Counted from the first letter of the stretch, positions 35,581 through 43,754 are shown. The stretch is 64,000 bases of DNA from Streptomyces massasporeus (GCF_014648995.1 NZ_BMSE01000009.1:186001-250000), one strand, 5' to 3'. Made by a program: numbers and translations. Notes: generated from the letters alone by a model not told the origin.

Positions 35581-36016
35581 CCTCCGGGGCCTGAGCCGCA
35601 CGCGTGTCGTACGCGGTCCGGGCCGCCGCGATCTCCTCCTGGTGCGCCTCCGTCCAGGTCACCAGGGACTGGATCGTGGTGTGCAGCGTCCTGCCGAGGG
35701 AGGTCAGTTCGTACTCCACCCGCGGCGGAACCACCGGGTGCACCGTCCGCTTCACCATGCCGTCCCGCTCCAGTGAGCGCAGGGTCACCGTCAGCATCCG
35801 CTGGCTGACACCGTCGATCTCCCGCCGCAACTCGGTGAAGCGCAGCCGCCGGTTGTCCAGCAGCGCGATGACCAGCAGCGACCACTTGTCGGCGATCCGG
35901 TCGAGGATCTGCCGGACCTGGCAGTCCTCGCGGGTGTCCCACTGGAAGGGATCGGCGTCGCCGTGGTCCACGGTGCTCTCGCAGTGACTCGGTGACTCAG
36001 AAGTGCCTTCTTCCAT
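35567..36016 (-). CDS. HxlR-family transcriptional regulator
   Basis: This is a winged-helix regulator of 149 residues (DUF24/HxlR). The core reads DCQVRQILDRIADKWSLLVIALL, RFTELRREIDGVSQRMLTVTLRSLERDGMV and PPRVEYELTSLGRTL. The conserved N-terminal Cys that senses thiol stress in some members is present in REDCQV. It is divergently transcribed from the MFS exporter gene with a palindromic region between them (36047-36082), the standard layout for a repressor of an efflux pump. The C-terminal 14 bp overlap the ABATE gene. Confidence 0.92.
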   Translation of the reverse strand: MEEGTSESPSHCESTVDHGDADPFQWDTREDCQVRQILDRIADKWSLLVIALLDNRRLRFTELRREIDGVSQRMLTVTLRSLERDGMVKRTVHPVVPPRVEYELTSLGRTLHTTIQSLVTWTEAHQEEIAAARTAYDTRAAQAPEATTP

Positions 36017-36046
36017 GTCTGTCGATGCTGCCGCAGGGTGGGCCGT

Positions 36047-36082
36047 GGTTACAAGAGGGAACCGACCCTCACTTGCGTAACC
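36047..36082. promoter_or_regulatory. inverted repeat between HxlR and MFS genes
   Basis: The outer arms ggttac and gtaacc are a perfect 6-bp inverted repeat, with an inner aggg/ccct pair and similar aag/cttg flanks. The position between divergent starts suits an HxlR operator. Confidence 0.55.
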
Positions 36083-36108
36083 GCCCCTTACCGGAGGAGT
36101 GTTGACTC

Positions 36109-37572
36109 ATGGGCACCCGTGCCTGGGCGCTACTGCTCGTTCTGTGCGGAACGATCTTCCTCGAAGGCATCGACGTCGCGATGATGGCGGTGGCGATCCC
36201 GGCCGTCCGCGCCGATCTCGGCCTCGCCACCGGCACCGCGGCCTGGGTGATGAGTGCCTACGTGCTCGGCTACGCCGGCTTCACCCTGCTGGGCGGGCGG
36301 GCCGCCGACCTGCTCGGACGGCGGCGGATGTTCCTGCTCTGGCTGACCGTCTTCCTCGCCTTCTCGGGGCTCGGCGGCTTCGCGACGGGCGGCTGGATGC
36401 TGATCGTCGCCCGGTTCGTCACGGGCGTCGCCGCCGCGTTCATGACCCCGGCCGCGCTCTCCCTGATCACCACGTCGTACGAGGAGGGCCCGCAGCGCAA
36501 CAAGGCCCTGCTGGTCTTCGCCGGGACGGGCGCGGCCGGCTTCTCCCTCGGCCTGGTGATCGGCGGCCTGCTCACCGAGATCGGCTGGCGCTGGGTGTTC
36601 TTCGCCCCCGTGCTGCTGGCCGCCGCCCTGCTCCTCGCGGCCGTACGGCTGATCCCGCGGCGCGACGCTCCGCCCAAGCGCGGGCGCACCTTCGACCTGC
36701 CCGGCGCGATCACCGCCGCCGGCGCCATGCTGCTCGCCGCCTACACCGTCGTGCGCCTGGAGCACGGCCTGCACCACTGGCCGCTCACCCTGGCCTCGGG
36801 CCTCGCGGCGGTGATCACGGCCGGCGTCTTCGTCGCGGTCGAGCGCCGCTGCCCCGACCCGCTCGTCCGGCTCGGCATGCTGCGCTGGAGCCCGGCCGTG
36901 CGCGCCGACCTCGGGGCGCTGCTCTTCCTCGGCGCCTTCTTCGGCTTCCAGTTCGTCGTCACGCTCTACTTGCAGGAGCTGCGCGGCTGGTCGTCCCTGC
37001 AGACGGCGGTGGCCTTGGTCGTCATGGGCATCGACGCCGTCCTGGCGCCGACGCTCACGCCCAGACTGGTCGCCCGCTTCGGCAACGCCCGGGTGATCAC
37101 CGGCGGTTTCGTCCTGGCCGTGGCCTCGTACGCGCTGTTCCTGCCGGTCGGCATGGACTGGTCCTACGCCATGATGTTCCCGACCCTGTTGCTCTCCGGC
37201 TTCGCGTTCGCCCTGGCCTACGGGCCGCTGACGATCGCGGCGACGGACGGGGTGACCGAGTCGGAGCAGGGCCTGGCCGGCGGGCTGCTGACCACCGCCA
37301 CCCAGTTCGGAGCCGCGATCGGCATCTCGGCGGTGACCGCGGTCTACGGCCTGGCGTCCACCGGGTCCGGCCCGGAGGCCACGCTCTCGGCGTTCCGCGC
37401 GGCACTGACCGTGCCGGTCGCCCTGGTGGTGCTCGGCACGCTGATCTCGCTGGTCAGTGTCCGGGAGGCCCGGCGGGCGGCGCGCAAGGCGTCCCAGGTG
37501 AGCAGCGTCAACGCCAGCCACACCAGCGCGAACCCGGCCCAGCGCTCCGGCGGCATCTCCTCGTGGAAGTAG
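36109..37572 (+). CDS. MFS drug-type exporter (14-helix, DHA2-like)
   Basis: This is a proton-coupled efflux transporter of the plasma membrane. The 487-residue protein has about 14 hydrophobic segments. The loop 2-3 motif is GGRAADLLGRRRM and the motif C-like stretch is GTGAAGFSLGLVIGGLLTE. The ATG follows GGAGGAG. The regular fold ends near LGTLISLVSVREARRAARKA. The remaining 30 residues have no family counterpart and arise because the frame runs 229 bp into the convergent rarD gene before it stops. Control by the adjacent HxlR regulator is likely. Confidence 0.92.
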   Translation: MGTRAWALLLVLCGTIFLEGIDVAMMAVAIPAVRADLGLATGTAAWVMSAYVLGYAGFTLLGGRAADLLGRRRMFLLWLTVFLAFSGLGGFATGGWMLIVARFVTGVAAAFMTPAALSLITTSYEEGPQRNKALLVFAGTGAAGFSLGLVIGGLLTEIGWRWVFFAPVLLAAALLLAAVRLIPRRDAPPKRGRTFDLPGAITAAGAMLLAAYTVVRLEHGLHHWPLTLASGLAAVITAGVFVAVERRCPDPLVRLGMLRWSPAVRADLGALLFLGAFFGFQFVVTLYLQELRGWSSLQTAVALVVMGIDAVLAPTLTPRLVARFGNARVITGGFVLAVASYALFLPVGMDWSYAMMFPTLLLSGFAFALAYGPLTIAATDGVTESEQGLAGGLLTTATQFGAAIGISAVTAVYGLASTGSGPEATLSAFRAALTVPVALVVLGTLISLVSVREARRAARKASQVSSVNASHTSANPAQRSGGISSWK

Positions 37573-38357
37573 AGGATGCCGAGCACGAACTGCAGGACCG
37601 GCGTCGAGTACTGGAGCAGGCCGATGGTGGACAGGGGCACGCGGATCGCGGCCGCGCCGAAGCAGACCAGGGGGAGCGCGGTGACGATGCCGGCCGAGGC
37701 GAGCAGCGCCGCGTGCCCCGCGCCCTCGCCGGCGAAGGTGGAGTCACCCCGGGCGGAGAGCCAGGCCAGGAAGGCGAGGGCGGGCAGGAACTGGATCGCG
37801 GTCTCGGCGGCCAGCGACTCGATGCCGCCGAGGCCCACCTTCTTCTTCACCAGCCCGTAGGTGGCGAAGGAGAACGCGAGACAGAGCGAGATCCACGGGG
37901 GCCGGCCGTAGCCGATGGTCAGCACGACGACGGCCACGACGCCGGTCCCGACCGCCGCCCACTGCACCGGCCGCAGCCGCTCCTTCAGCAGCAGCACGCC
38001 CATCGCGATGGTGACCAGCGGGTTGATGAAGTATCCGAGAGAGGCCTCGACCACGTGCCCGGAGTTCACGGACCAGATGTACAGGCCCCAGTTGACGGTG
38101 ATGACCGCCGCGGCGACCGTGATCAGCGCCAGCTTGCGGGGCTGCCGCAGCAGCTCACCGGCCCAGGCCCAGCGGCGCATCACCAGCAGGGCGGCGCCCA
38201 CGAAGACCAGCGACCACACCATCCGGTGGGCCAGGATCTCCACCGCGCCGGCCGGCTTCAGCAGGGGCCAGAACAGGGGGACGAGCCCCCACATCCCGTA
38301 GGCCGCGAAGCCGTTCAGCAGTCCTATGTGCCGCTCACCCCTCGGCTTGCCGGTCAC
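37344..38357 (-). CDS. rarD: RarD/EamA-family permease
   Basis: This is a drug/metabolite transporter superfamily permease with ten helices, related to chloramphenicol-sensitive RarD. Conserved stretches are GFAAYGMWGLVPLFWPLLK at the N-terminus, LGYFINPLVTIAMGVLLLKERL mid-protein and LQFVLGILYFHEEMPPERWAGF near the end. GTG 38357 was chosen for its GGAGGGG ribosome site. The normal family end is near LLTWDALRAARRA. About 45 further residues come from the 229-bp overlap with the convergent MFS gene. The transported substrate is unknown. Confidence 0.9.
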   Translation of the reverse strand: MTGKPRGERHIGLLNGFAAYGMWGLVPLFWPLLKPAGAVEILAHRMVWSLVFVGAALLVMRRWAWAGELLRQPRKLALITVAAAVITVNWGLYIWSVNSGHVVEASLGYFINPLVTIAMGVLLLKERLRPVQWAAVGTGVVAVVVLTIGYGRPPWISLCLAFSFATYGLVKKKVGLGGIESLAAETAIQFLPALAFLAWLSARGDSTFAGEGAGHAALLASAGIVTALPLVCFGAAAIRVPLSTIGLLQYSTPVLQFVLGILYFHEEMPPERWAGFALVWLALTLLTWDALRAARRASRTLTSEISVPSTTRATGTVSAARNAESVASGPDPVDARP

Positions 38358-38412
38358 GGGCCCCTCCTTCGCGCCTGGCGTGTGTCCGCGTGGACGACGG
38401 TAACGCCGAGCG

Positions 38413-38461
38413 CCCCCGGCTGTCATGTCCGTATCGGCATACGGTCATGACAGTCCGGGGG
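38413..38461. terminator. long hairpin between the oxidoreductase and rarD genes
   Basis: The stem pairs cccccgg/ccggggg, ctgtcatg/catgacag and ccgtat/atacgg around a cggc loop, with one T-T mismatch and one extra T. It lies 20 bp beyond the stop of the minus-strand oxidoreductase and upstream of rarD, so it most likely terminates the former. A promoter-proximal operator is possible. Confidence 0.7.
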
Positions 38462-38480
38462 TGGTGTGACGCGGGGAGTG

Positions 38481-39335
38481 TCAGCCCTTGAGCGCGGCGG
38501 CGATGGCCTCGGCGAACGGGGTGGTCGGGCGGCCGGCCAGGCGGGACAGGTCGCCGCTGGAGACGACCAGCTCGCCCTTCTCGATGGAGGCGTCGACACC
38601 CGCGAGGATCTGGGCGAACGGCTCCGGCAGACCCGCGCCGGTCAGGATGCCGACCAGGGCCTCGGGGGAGACGGCGTTGTAGGCGATCTCCTTGCCGGTC
38701 TGCCGGCTCAGCTCGGCCGCGTACTCGGCGAAGCTCCAGGGGGTGTCGCCGCCCAGCTCGTACGTCTTGTTCTCGTGGCCCTCACCGGTCAGCACGGCGA
38801 CGGCGGCAGCGGCGTAGTCGGCACGGGAAGCGGAGGAGACCTTGCCCTCACCGGCGGCGGCGACGACCGCGTTGTGCTCCAGCACCGGGGCGAGGTTCTC
38901 GGTGTAGTTCTCGTGGTACCAGCCGTTGCGCAGCAGCGCGTAGGGCACACCGGAGTCCAGCAGGATCTCCTCGGTGCCGCGGTGGTCGTCGGCGAGCGCG
39001 GCGGTCAGGGTGCCGGGGGCGCTGGTGTAGGCGAGCAGGGCGACACCGGCGGCCTTGGCGGCGTCGATGACGACCTTGTGCTGCTGCACCCGGCCCTTGT
39101 CGAACTCGTTGCCGGAGATCAGCAGCACCTTGTCGCCGGCGGAGAAGAGGCCGTCGTAGGAGGCGGGGTCGTTGTAGTCGGCCAGCGCGATCTTCACCCC
39201 GCGGTCCGCGAAGTCGGCGGCCTTCTCGGCGTTGCGGACGACCGCGGTGATCTGCCCGGCGGGGACCTCCTCCAGCAGCTGCTCCACGACGTGGCGGCCG
39301 AGGTGTCCGGTGGCTCCGGTGACGACGATGCTCAT
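38481..39335 (-). CDS. NAD(P)H:quinone oxidoreductase-like protein (NmrA/QorB type)
   Basis: This is an atypical short-chain reductase of 284 residues. The Rossmann motif is VVTGATGHLGRHVVEQLL at the N-terminus, followed by ALADYNDPASY and LLISGNEFDKGRVQQHKVVI, and later YALLRNGWYHENYTEN. This pattern is that of QorB/YtfG quinone reductases. It would protect against quinone or electrophile stress. ATG 39335 has AGGAGA 9 nt upstream. It is divergent from an HxlR gene and shares an operator region, an arrangement known for QorR/Qor pairs in actinobacteria. A strong hairpin follows the stop. Confidence 0.9.
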   Translation of the reverse strand: MSIVVTGATGHLGRHVVEQLLEEVPAGQITAVVRNAEKAADFADRGVKIALADYNDPASYDGLFSAGDKVLLISGNEFDKGRVQQHKVVIDAAKAAGVALLAYTSAPGTLTAALADDHRGTEEILLDSGVPYALLRNGWYHENYTENLAPVLEHNAVVAAAGEGKVSSASRADYAAAAVAVLTGEGHENKTYELGGDTPWSFAEYAAELSRQTGKEIAYNAVSPEALVGILTGAGLPEPFAQILAGVDASIEKGELVVSSGDLSRLAGRPTTPFAEAIAAALKG

Positions 39336-39398
39336 GGTGAGAACTCTCCTTGTGGGGTGCGTTGGCACTAACCCTAAGGGATGCGCTAACTCTTCGAA

Positions 39399-39423
39399 AG
39401 TACCCACTTTGAAGTAAGGTACT
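39399..39423. promoter_or_regulatory. inverted repeat operator before the HxlR (QorR-like) gene
   Basis: agtacc and ggtact form a perfect 6-bp inverted repeat 13 bp apart, with an inner actt-tg-aagt. A plus-strand -10 candidate taaggt (39415-39420) ends 6 nt before ATG 39427, so the HxlR mRNA may be leaderless and autoregulated. Confidence 0.6.
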
Positions 39424-39426
39424 GGC

Positions 39427-39807
39427 ATGTCGGTAAGTAGTAGTGAAGCCCTGTGCCCCTACCGCCTGGTCCTGGAGCACGTGACCAGCCGCTGGGGCGT
39501 GCTCGTCCTCACCGAGCTTCTGGACCGCCCCTACCGCTTCAGCGAACTGCGCCGCGCGATCAGCGCCCTCGGAGGCCGGGGCGTCAGCGAGAAGATGCTG
39601 ACCCAGACCCTCCAGACCCTGGAGCGCGACGGACTCGTCCACCGGGACGCCCGGCCCGTCATCCCGCCGCGCGTCGACTACTCCCTCACCGACCTGGGCC
39701 GCGAGGCCGCCGAGCAGGTCAAGGCCCTCGCGGCCTGGACGCACCAGCGCATGGACGAGGTGGAGCAGGCCCGCCGGGCGTACGACGAGGCCCGGGCCGC
39801 TTCGTAA
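39427..39807 (+). CDS. HxlR-family redox-sensing regulator (QorR-like)
   Basis: This is a 126-residue winged-helix repressor. The N-terminal Cys10 (SSEALCPYRLVLEHVTSRWG) is the conserved sensing residue of QorR/HypR-type regulators. The helix-turn-helix RFSELRRAISALGGRGVSEK and MLTQTLQTLERDGLVHRD are typical. It is divergent from the quinone oxidoreductase, which it probably represses until oxidants or quinones modify Cys10; this is inference from known relatives. Its stop codon lies inside a strong hairpin that also separates it from convergent korB. Confidence 0.92.
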   Translation: MSVSSSEALCPYRLVLEHVTSRWGVLVLTELLDRPYRFSELRRAISALGGRGVSEKMLTQTLQTLERDGLVHRDARPVIPPRVDYSLTDLGREAAEQVKALAAWTHQRMDEVEQARRAYDEARAAS

Positions 39808-39819
39808 GCGGCCCGGGCC
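39789..39819. terminator. bidirectional terminator between HxlR and korB
   Basis: A perfect 14-bp stem (ggcccgggccgctt / aagcggcccgggcc) with a 3-nt loop includes the HxlR stop codon and lies 22 bp beyond the korB stop. It probably serves both convergent genes. Confidence 0.75.
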
Positions 39820-39841
39820 CCGGGGGTTCCCTTCGGCAGGG

Positions 39842-40921
39842 TCAGCCGACGACCGTCCAGGTGTCGCCGCCCGCCAGCAGCGCGCCCAGGTCGCCCTTGC
39901 CGTGCTGCTCGATCGCGGTGTCGAGCTGGTCGGCCATCTGCGTGTCGTAGACGGGCCGCTCGACCGAGCGCAGGACACCGATCGGCGTGTGGTGCAGGGT
40001 GTCCGGGTCGGCCAGGCGCGACAGCGCGAACGCCGTGGTCGGGGACGGCGCGTGCGCATCGTGGACGAGCACCTGGTCCTCGTTGTCCGACGTCACCGCG
40101 ACCACCTTCAGATCACCGGTCAGCGGATCCCGGACCACGCCCTTGGCCTGGTCGGCGCCGAACCGGATGGGCTTGCCGTGCTCCAGCCGGATCACGGCCT
40201 CCTCGGCCTGCTGCTTGTCCTTCAGGGCGTCGAAGGCGCCGTCGTTGAAGATGTTGCAGTTCTGGTAGATCTCGATCAGCGCGGTGCCCTGGTGGGCGGC
40301 GGCCTGGCGCAGCACCTCCGTCAGGTGCTTGCGGTCGGAGTCCACCGTCCGCGCCACGAACGACGCCTCCGCGCCGATCGCCAGCGACACCGGGTTGAAC
40401 GGCGCGTCCAGCGAGCCCATCGGCGTCGACTTCGTGATCTTCCCGACCTCGGAGGTCGGCGAGTACTGGCCCTTGGTCAGACCGTAGATCCGGTTGTTGA
40501 ACAGCAGGATCTTGAGGTTGACGTTGCGGCGCAGCGCGTGGATCAGGTGGTTGCCGCCGATGGACAGCGCGTCGCCGTCACCGGTGACGACCCACACCGA
40601 CAGATCCCGGCGGGAGCTCGCCAGACCCGTGGCGATGGCGGGGGCGCGGCCGTGGATGGAGTGCATCCCGTACGTGTTCATGTAGTACGGGAAGCGGGAG
40701 GAGCAGCCGATGCCCGAGACGAAGACGATGTTCTCCTTCGCCAGCCCCAGCTCGGGCATGAAGCCCTGCACCGCCGCGAGGATGGCGTAGTCGCCGCAGC
40801 CGGGGCACCAGCGCACTTCCTGATCGGACTTGAAGTCCTTCATCGACTGCTTTCCCTCGGCCTTGGGGACGAGAGAAAGTGCCTCGATGGTGCCCGTGCC
40901 GTGCGTGGACGTCTCAGCCAT
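39842..40921 (-). CDS. korB: 2-oxoacid:ferredoxin oxidoreductase beta subunit
   Basis: This is the TPP- and [4Fe-4S]-binding subunit that, with KorA, converts 2-oxoglutarate (or another 2-oxoacid) and CoA to acyl-CoA and CO2 while reducing ferredoxin. WCPGCGDYA (Cys39, Cys42) and GIGCSSRFPYY supply cluster ligands. The TPP motif runs from VTGDGDALSIGGNHLIHAL to LLFNNRIYGLTKGQYSPTSE. The product is 359 residues, normal for the Mycobacterium/Streptomyces type. The start overlaps the korA end by 8 bp. Lack of lactoyl- or pyruvate-specific features makes 2-oxoglutarate the best guess. Confidence 0.94.
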   Translation of the reverse strand: MAETSTHGTGTIEALSLVPKAEGKQSMKDFKSDQEVRWCPGCGDYAILAAVQGFMPELGLAKENIVFVSGIGCSSRFPYYMNTYGMHSIHGRAPAIATGLASSRRDLSVWVVTGDGDALSIGGNHLIHALRRNVNLKILLFNNRIYGLTKGQYSPTSEVGKITKSTPMGSLDAPFNPVSLAIGAEASFVARTVDSDRKHLTEVLRQAAAHQGTALIEIYQNCNIFNDGAFDALKDKQQAEEAVIRLEHGKPIRFGADQAKGVVRDPLTGDLKVVAVTSDNEDQVLVHDAHAPSPTTAFALSRLADPDTLHHTPIGVLRSVERPVYDTQMADQLDTAIEQHGKGDLGALLAGGDTWTVVG

Positions 40922-42881
40922 CGATGGCCTCCTTCAGAGCCGCGGCGAGCTGCTCCGCCTTGAACGGCATGCCGTTGACCTGGGTGTACGAGTGGGCGTC
41001 GACCAGGTACTTCGCCCGGATGAGCGTGGCGAGCTGCCCGAGGTTCATCTCGGGGATCACCACCTTGTCGTAACGCTCCAGCACGGAGCCCAGATTCCGC
41101 GGGAAGGGGTTGAGATGGCGCAGGTGCGCCTGCGCGATGGACTCCCCGGCCCTGCGCAGCCGCCGCACCGCCGCCGTGATCGGCCCGTACGTCGAGCCCC
41201 AGCCCAGCACCAGCGTCCTGGCCTCGTTGGGGCCTCCGCTGCTCGAACGAAGGTGAGAGCTTGGGGAGGGGTCGTCCACCTCGACGTCCGGGACGTCGAT
41301 GCCGTCGATCTTCGCCTGCCGGGTGCGCACCATGAAGTCGTGGTTGGCCGGGTCGTAGGAGATGTTGCCCGTGCCGTCCTGCTTCTCGATGCCGCCGATC
41401 CGGTGCTCCAGACCCGGCGTGCCCGGGATCGCCCACGGGCGGGCCAGCGTCTGCGGGTCCCGCTTGTACGGCCAGAACACCTCGGAGCCGTCGTCGAGCG
41501 TGTGGTTCGGCCCCTGCGCGAACTGCACCCGCAGGTCCGGCAGCTCCTCGATGTCGGGGATCCGCCAGGGCTCGGAGCCGTTGGCCAGGTAGCCGTCGGA
41601 CAGCAGGAACACCGGCGTGCGGTACGTCAGGGCGATCCGCGCCGCTTCCAGCGCGGCGTCGAAGCAGTCCGCCGGGGTGCGCGGCGCGACCACAGGAACC
41701 GGCGCCTCGCCGTTGCGCCCGTACATCGCCTGGAGCAGGTCCGCCTGCTCGGTCTTGGTGGGCAGACCCGTCGACGGGCCGCCGCGCTGGATGTCCACGA
41801 CCAGCAGCGGCAGCTCCAGGGAGACCGCGAGACCGATCGTCTCCGACTTCAGCGCCACACCCGGACCGCTCGTCGTGGTCACGGCCAGCGAACCACCGAA
41901 GGCCGCGCCCAGCGCGGCCCCGATGCCTGCGATCTCGTCCTCCGCCTGGAAGGTCCGCACGCCGAAGTTCTTGTGTTTGCTCAGCTCGTGCAGGATGTCC
42001 GACGCCGGAGTGATCGGGTACGACCCCAGGTACAGCGGCAGATCCGCCTGCCGGCTCGCCGCGACCAGCCCGTACGACAGGGCGAGGTTGCCGGAGATGT
42101 TGCGGTAGACACCCGGCGGGAACGCCGTGGCCGCGGGGGCGACCTCGTAGGAGACGGCGAAGTCCTCCGTCGTCTCGCCGAAGTTCCAGCCGGCCCGGAA
42201 CGCGGCGATGTTGGCCGCCGCGATGTCGGGCTTCTTCGCGAACTTCGACTTCAGGAACTTCTCCGTGCCCTCGGTGGGGCGGTGGTACATCCAGCTCAGC
42301 AGGCCCAGCGCGAACATGTTCTTGCTGCGCTCGGCCTCCTTGCGGCTGAGGTCGAACTCCTTCAGCGCCTCGACCGTGAGCGTGGTCAGCGGCACGGGGT
42401 GCAGGTGGTAGCCGTCCAGCGACCCGTCCTCCAGCGGGGACGTCTCGTAGCCGACCTTCTGCATCGCCCGCTTGGTGAACTCGTCCGTGTTGACGATCAC
42501 CTCGGCGCCGCGCGGCAGGTCGCCGATGTTCGCCTTCAGCGCGGCCGGATTCATCGCCACCAGCACGTTCGGCGCGTCACCGGGGGTGAGGATGTCGTGG
42601 TCGGCGAAGTGCAACTGGAAGGACGACACACCCGGCAGGGTTCCCGCGGGCGCCCTGATCTCGGCCGGGAAGTTCGGCAGGGTCGACAGGTCGTTGCCGA
42701 ACGACGCGGTCTCCGAGGTGAAACGGTCACCGGTGAGCTGCATACCGTCACCCGAGTCCCCCGCGAACCTGATGATCACCCGGTCGAGGCGACGGACGTC
42801 CTTCGCGCCCGCCGCTTTGCGCTGCTCTCCTACGACTGCTCCGTCGGCCTGCTCCGCTGGGCTACTGACCTGGCTGGTCAC
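40914..42881 (-). CDS. korA: 2-oxoacid:ferredoxin oxidoreductase alpha subunit
   Basis: This is the fused gamma-alpha subunit of the same enzyme. The N-terminal gamma-like domain opens with RVIIRFAGDSGDGMQLTGDR (near residue 35) and contains NVLVAMNPAALKANI. The alpha part holds YLGSYPITPASDILHEL, FQAEDEIAGIGAALGAAF and TTTSGPGVALKSETIGLA, with the CoA/TPP-contact Arg-Thr-Gly type loops of the family. GTG 42881 has GGGAGG 9 nt upstream. Around residue 545 the protein has an extra Ser-rich segment (PSPSSHLRSSSGGPNE) encoded by a small repeat-like insertion at 41228-41272. It lies just upstream of korB and may feed reduced ferredoxin to the incomplete complex I encoded nearby. Confidence 0.94.
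   Translation of the reverse strand: MTSQVSSPAEQADGAVVGEQRKAAGAKDVRRLDRVIIRFAGDSGDGMQLTGDRFTSETASFGNDLSTLPNFPAEIRAPAGTLPGVSSFQLHFADHDILTPGDAPNVLVAMNPAALKANIGDLPRGAEVIVNTDEFTKRAMQKVGYETSPLEDGSLDGYHLHPVPLTTLTVEALKEFDLSRKEAERSKNMFALGLLSWMYHRPTEGTEKFLKSKFAKKPDIAAANIAAFRAGWNFGETTEDFAVSYEVAPAATAFPPGVYRNISGNLALSYGLVAASRQADLPLYLGSYPITPASDILHELSKHKNFGVRTFQAEDEIAGIGAALGAAFGGSLAVTTTSGPGVALKSETIGLAVSLELPLLVVDIQRGGPSTGLPTKTEQADLLQAMYGRNGEAPVPVVAPRTPADCFDAALEAARIALTYRTPVFLLSDGYLANGSEPWRIPDIEELPDLRVQFAQGPNHTLDDGSEVFWPYKRDPQTLARPWAIPGTPGLEHRIGGIEKQDGTGNISYDPANHDFMVRTRQAKIDGIDVPDVEVDDPSPSSHLRSSSGGPNEARTLVLGWGSTYGPITAAVRRLRRAGESIAQAHLRHLNPFPRNLGSVLERYDKVVIPEMNLGQLATLIRAKYLVDAHSYTQVNGMPFKAEQLAAALKEAIDG
41228..41272. 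repeat. repeat-like in-frame insertion in korA
   Basis: A 45-bp segment can fold through cctcc/ggagg and gctc/gagc pairs. It resembles small interspersed elements (ccccaagctc...gagca...gg) that I recall between Streptomyces genes. Here it lies inside a conserved enzyme gene without breaking the frame, adding about 14 residues. Confidence 0.5.
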
Positions 42882-43060
42882 TGAACTGGACCTCCCTCGA
42901 GGACGCTGTCCGGGACAGGCCTTCCCGCAGGCCCTCCCGGGATCAACCCTACGACCGCAAGGGTCGCCTTCTTCGGGTCATTCGCATCTTGGACACGACT
43001 TTGGGATGATGGCGCGCCCTGACTTGTCCGGAATTTCCGTGAGCCTCACACCGGGGTGAA

Positions 43061-43111
43061 TCAGGAGTCGAGGCGCATCAGGAGTCGAGGTGCATCAGGA
43101 GTTGAGGTAGG
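43061..43111. repeat. 17-bp tandem repeat (three copies) over the regulator stop codon
   Basis: tcaggagtcgaggcgca (43061), tcaggagtcgaggtgca (43078) and tcaggagttgaggtagg (43095) follow one another at exactly 17 bp. The third copy holds the TGA of the response regulator on the minus strand, and the other two repeat the stop context downstream. Confidence 0.9.
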
Positions 43112-43754
43112 TCAGCACGGCCAGCACCCTGCGGTGGTCGCCCTCGCTCGGGGAGAGCCCCAGCTTCAGGAAGATGTTGCTGACGTGCTTCTCGACCGCC
43201 CCGTCGCTGACCACGAGCTGCCGCGCGACCGCCGAGTTCGTCCGCCCCTCGGCCATCAGCCCCAGCACCTCACGCTCCCTGGGGGTGAGCCCCGCCAGCA
43301 CGTCCTGCTTACGGCTGCGGCCCAGCAACTGCGCGACCACCTCCGGGTCGAGCGCCGTACCGCCCTCGGCCACCCGCACCACCGCGTCCACGAACTCCCG
43401 TACCTCGGCCACCCGGTCCTTCAGCAGATAGCCGACCCCCCGGCTCGACCCGGCGAGCAGCTCCGTGGCGTAGCGCTCCTCCACGTACTGCGACAGCACC
43501 AGCACCCCGAGTCCCGGGTGCGCCTTGCGCAGCTGCACCGCCGCCCGCACTCCCTCGTCCGTGTGAGTCGGCGGCATCCGTACGTCCGCCACGACCACGT
43601 CCGGCAGCTCGCCCTGCACGTCCAGCTCCGTGATGGTCTTGATCAGAGCCTCGCCGTCACCCACACCGGCGACCACCTCGTGCCCGCGGTCGGTCAACAA
43701 CCGGGTCAGGCCCTCTCTGAGCAGCACCGAATCCTCGGCGATGACCACCCGCAC
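43095..43754 (-). CDS. NarL/LuxR-type response regulator
   Basis: This is the cytoplasmic regulator of a two-component system. The receiver domain opens with RVVIAEDSVLLREGLTRLL, the phospho-acceptor Asp is in DVVVADVRMPP (near residue 55), and the conserved Lys is in GYLLKDRVAEV. The C-terminal LuxR helix-turn-helix reads LTPREREVLGLMAEGRTNSAVARQ and VEKHVSNIFLKLGL. GTG 43754 was chosen because GGAGG lies 5 nt upstream; GTG 43766 is also possible. It lies just after two related histidine kinases, both on the same strand, so it is their likely partner. A 17-bp tandem repeat overlaps its stop. Confidence 0.93.
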   Translation of the reverse strand: MRVVIAEDSVLLREGLTRLLTDRGHEVVAGVGDGEALIKTITELDVQGELPDVVVADVRMPPTHTDEGVRAAVQLRKAHPGLGVLVLSQYVEERYATELLAGSSRGVGYLLKDRVAEVREFVDAVVRVAEGGTALDPEVVAQLLGRSRKQDVLAGLTPREREVLGLMAEGRTNSAVARQLVVSDGAVEKHVSNIFLKLGLSPSEGDHRRVLAVLTYLNS

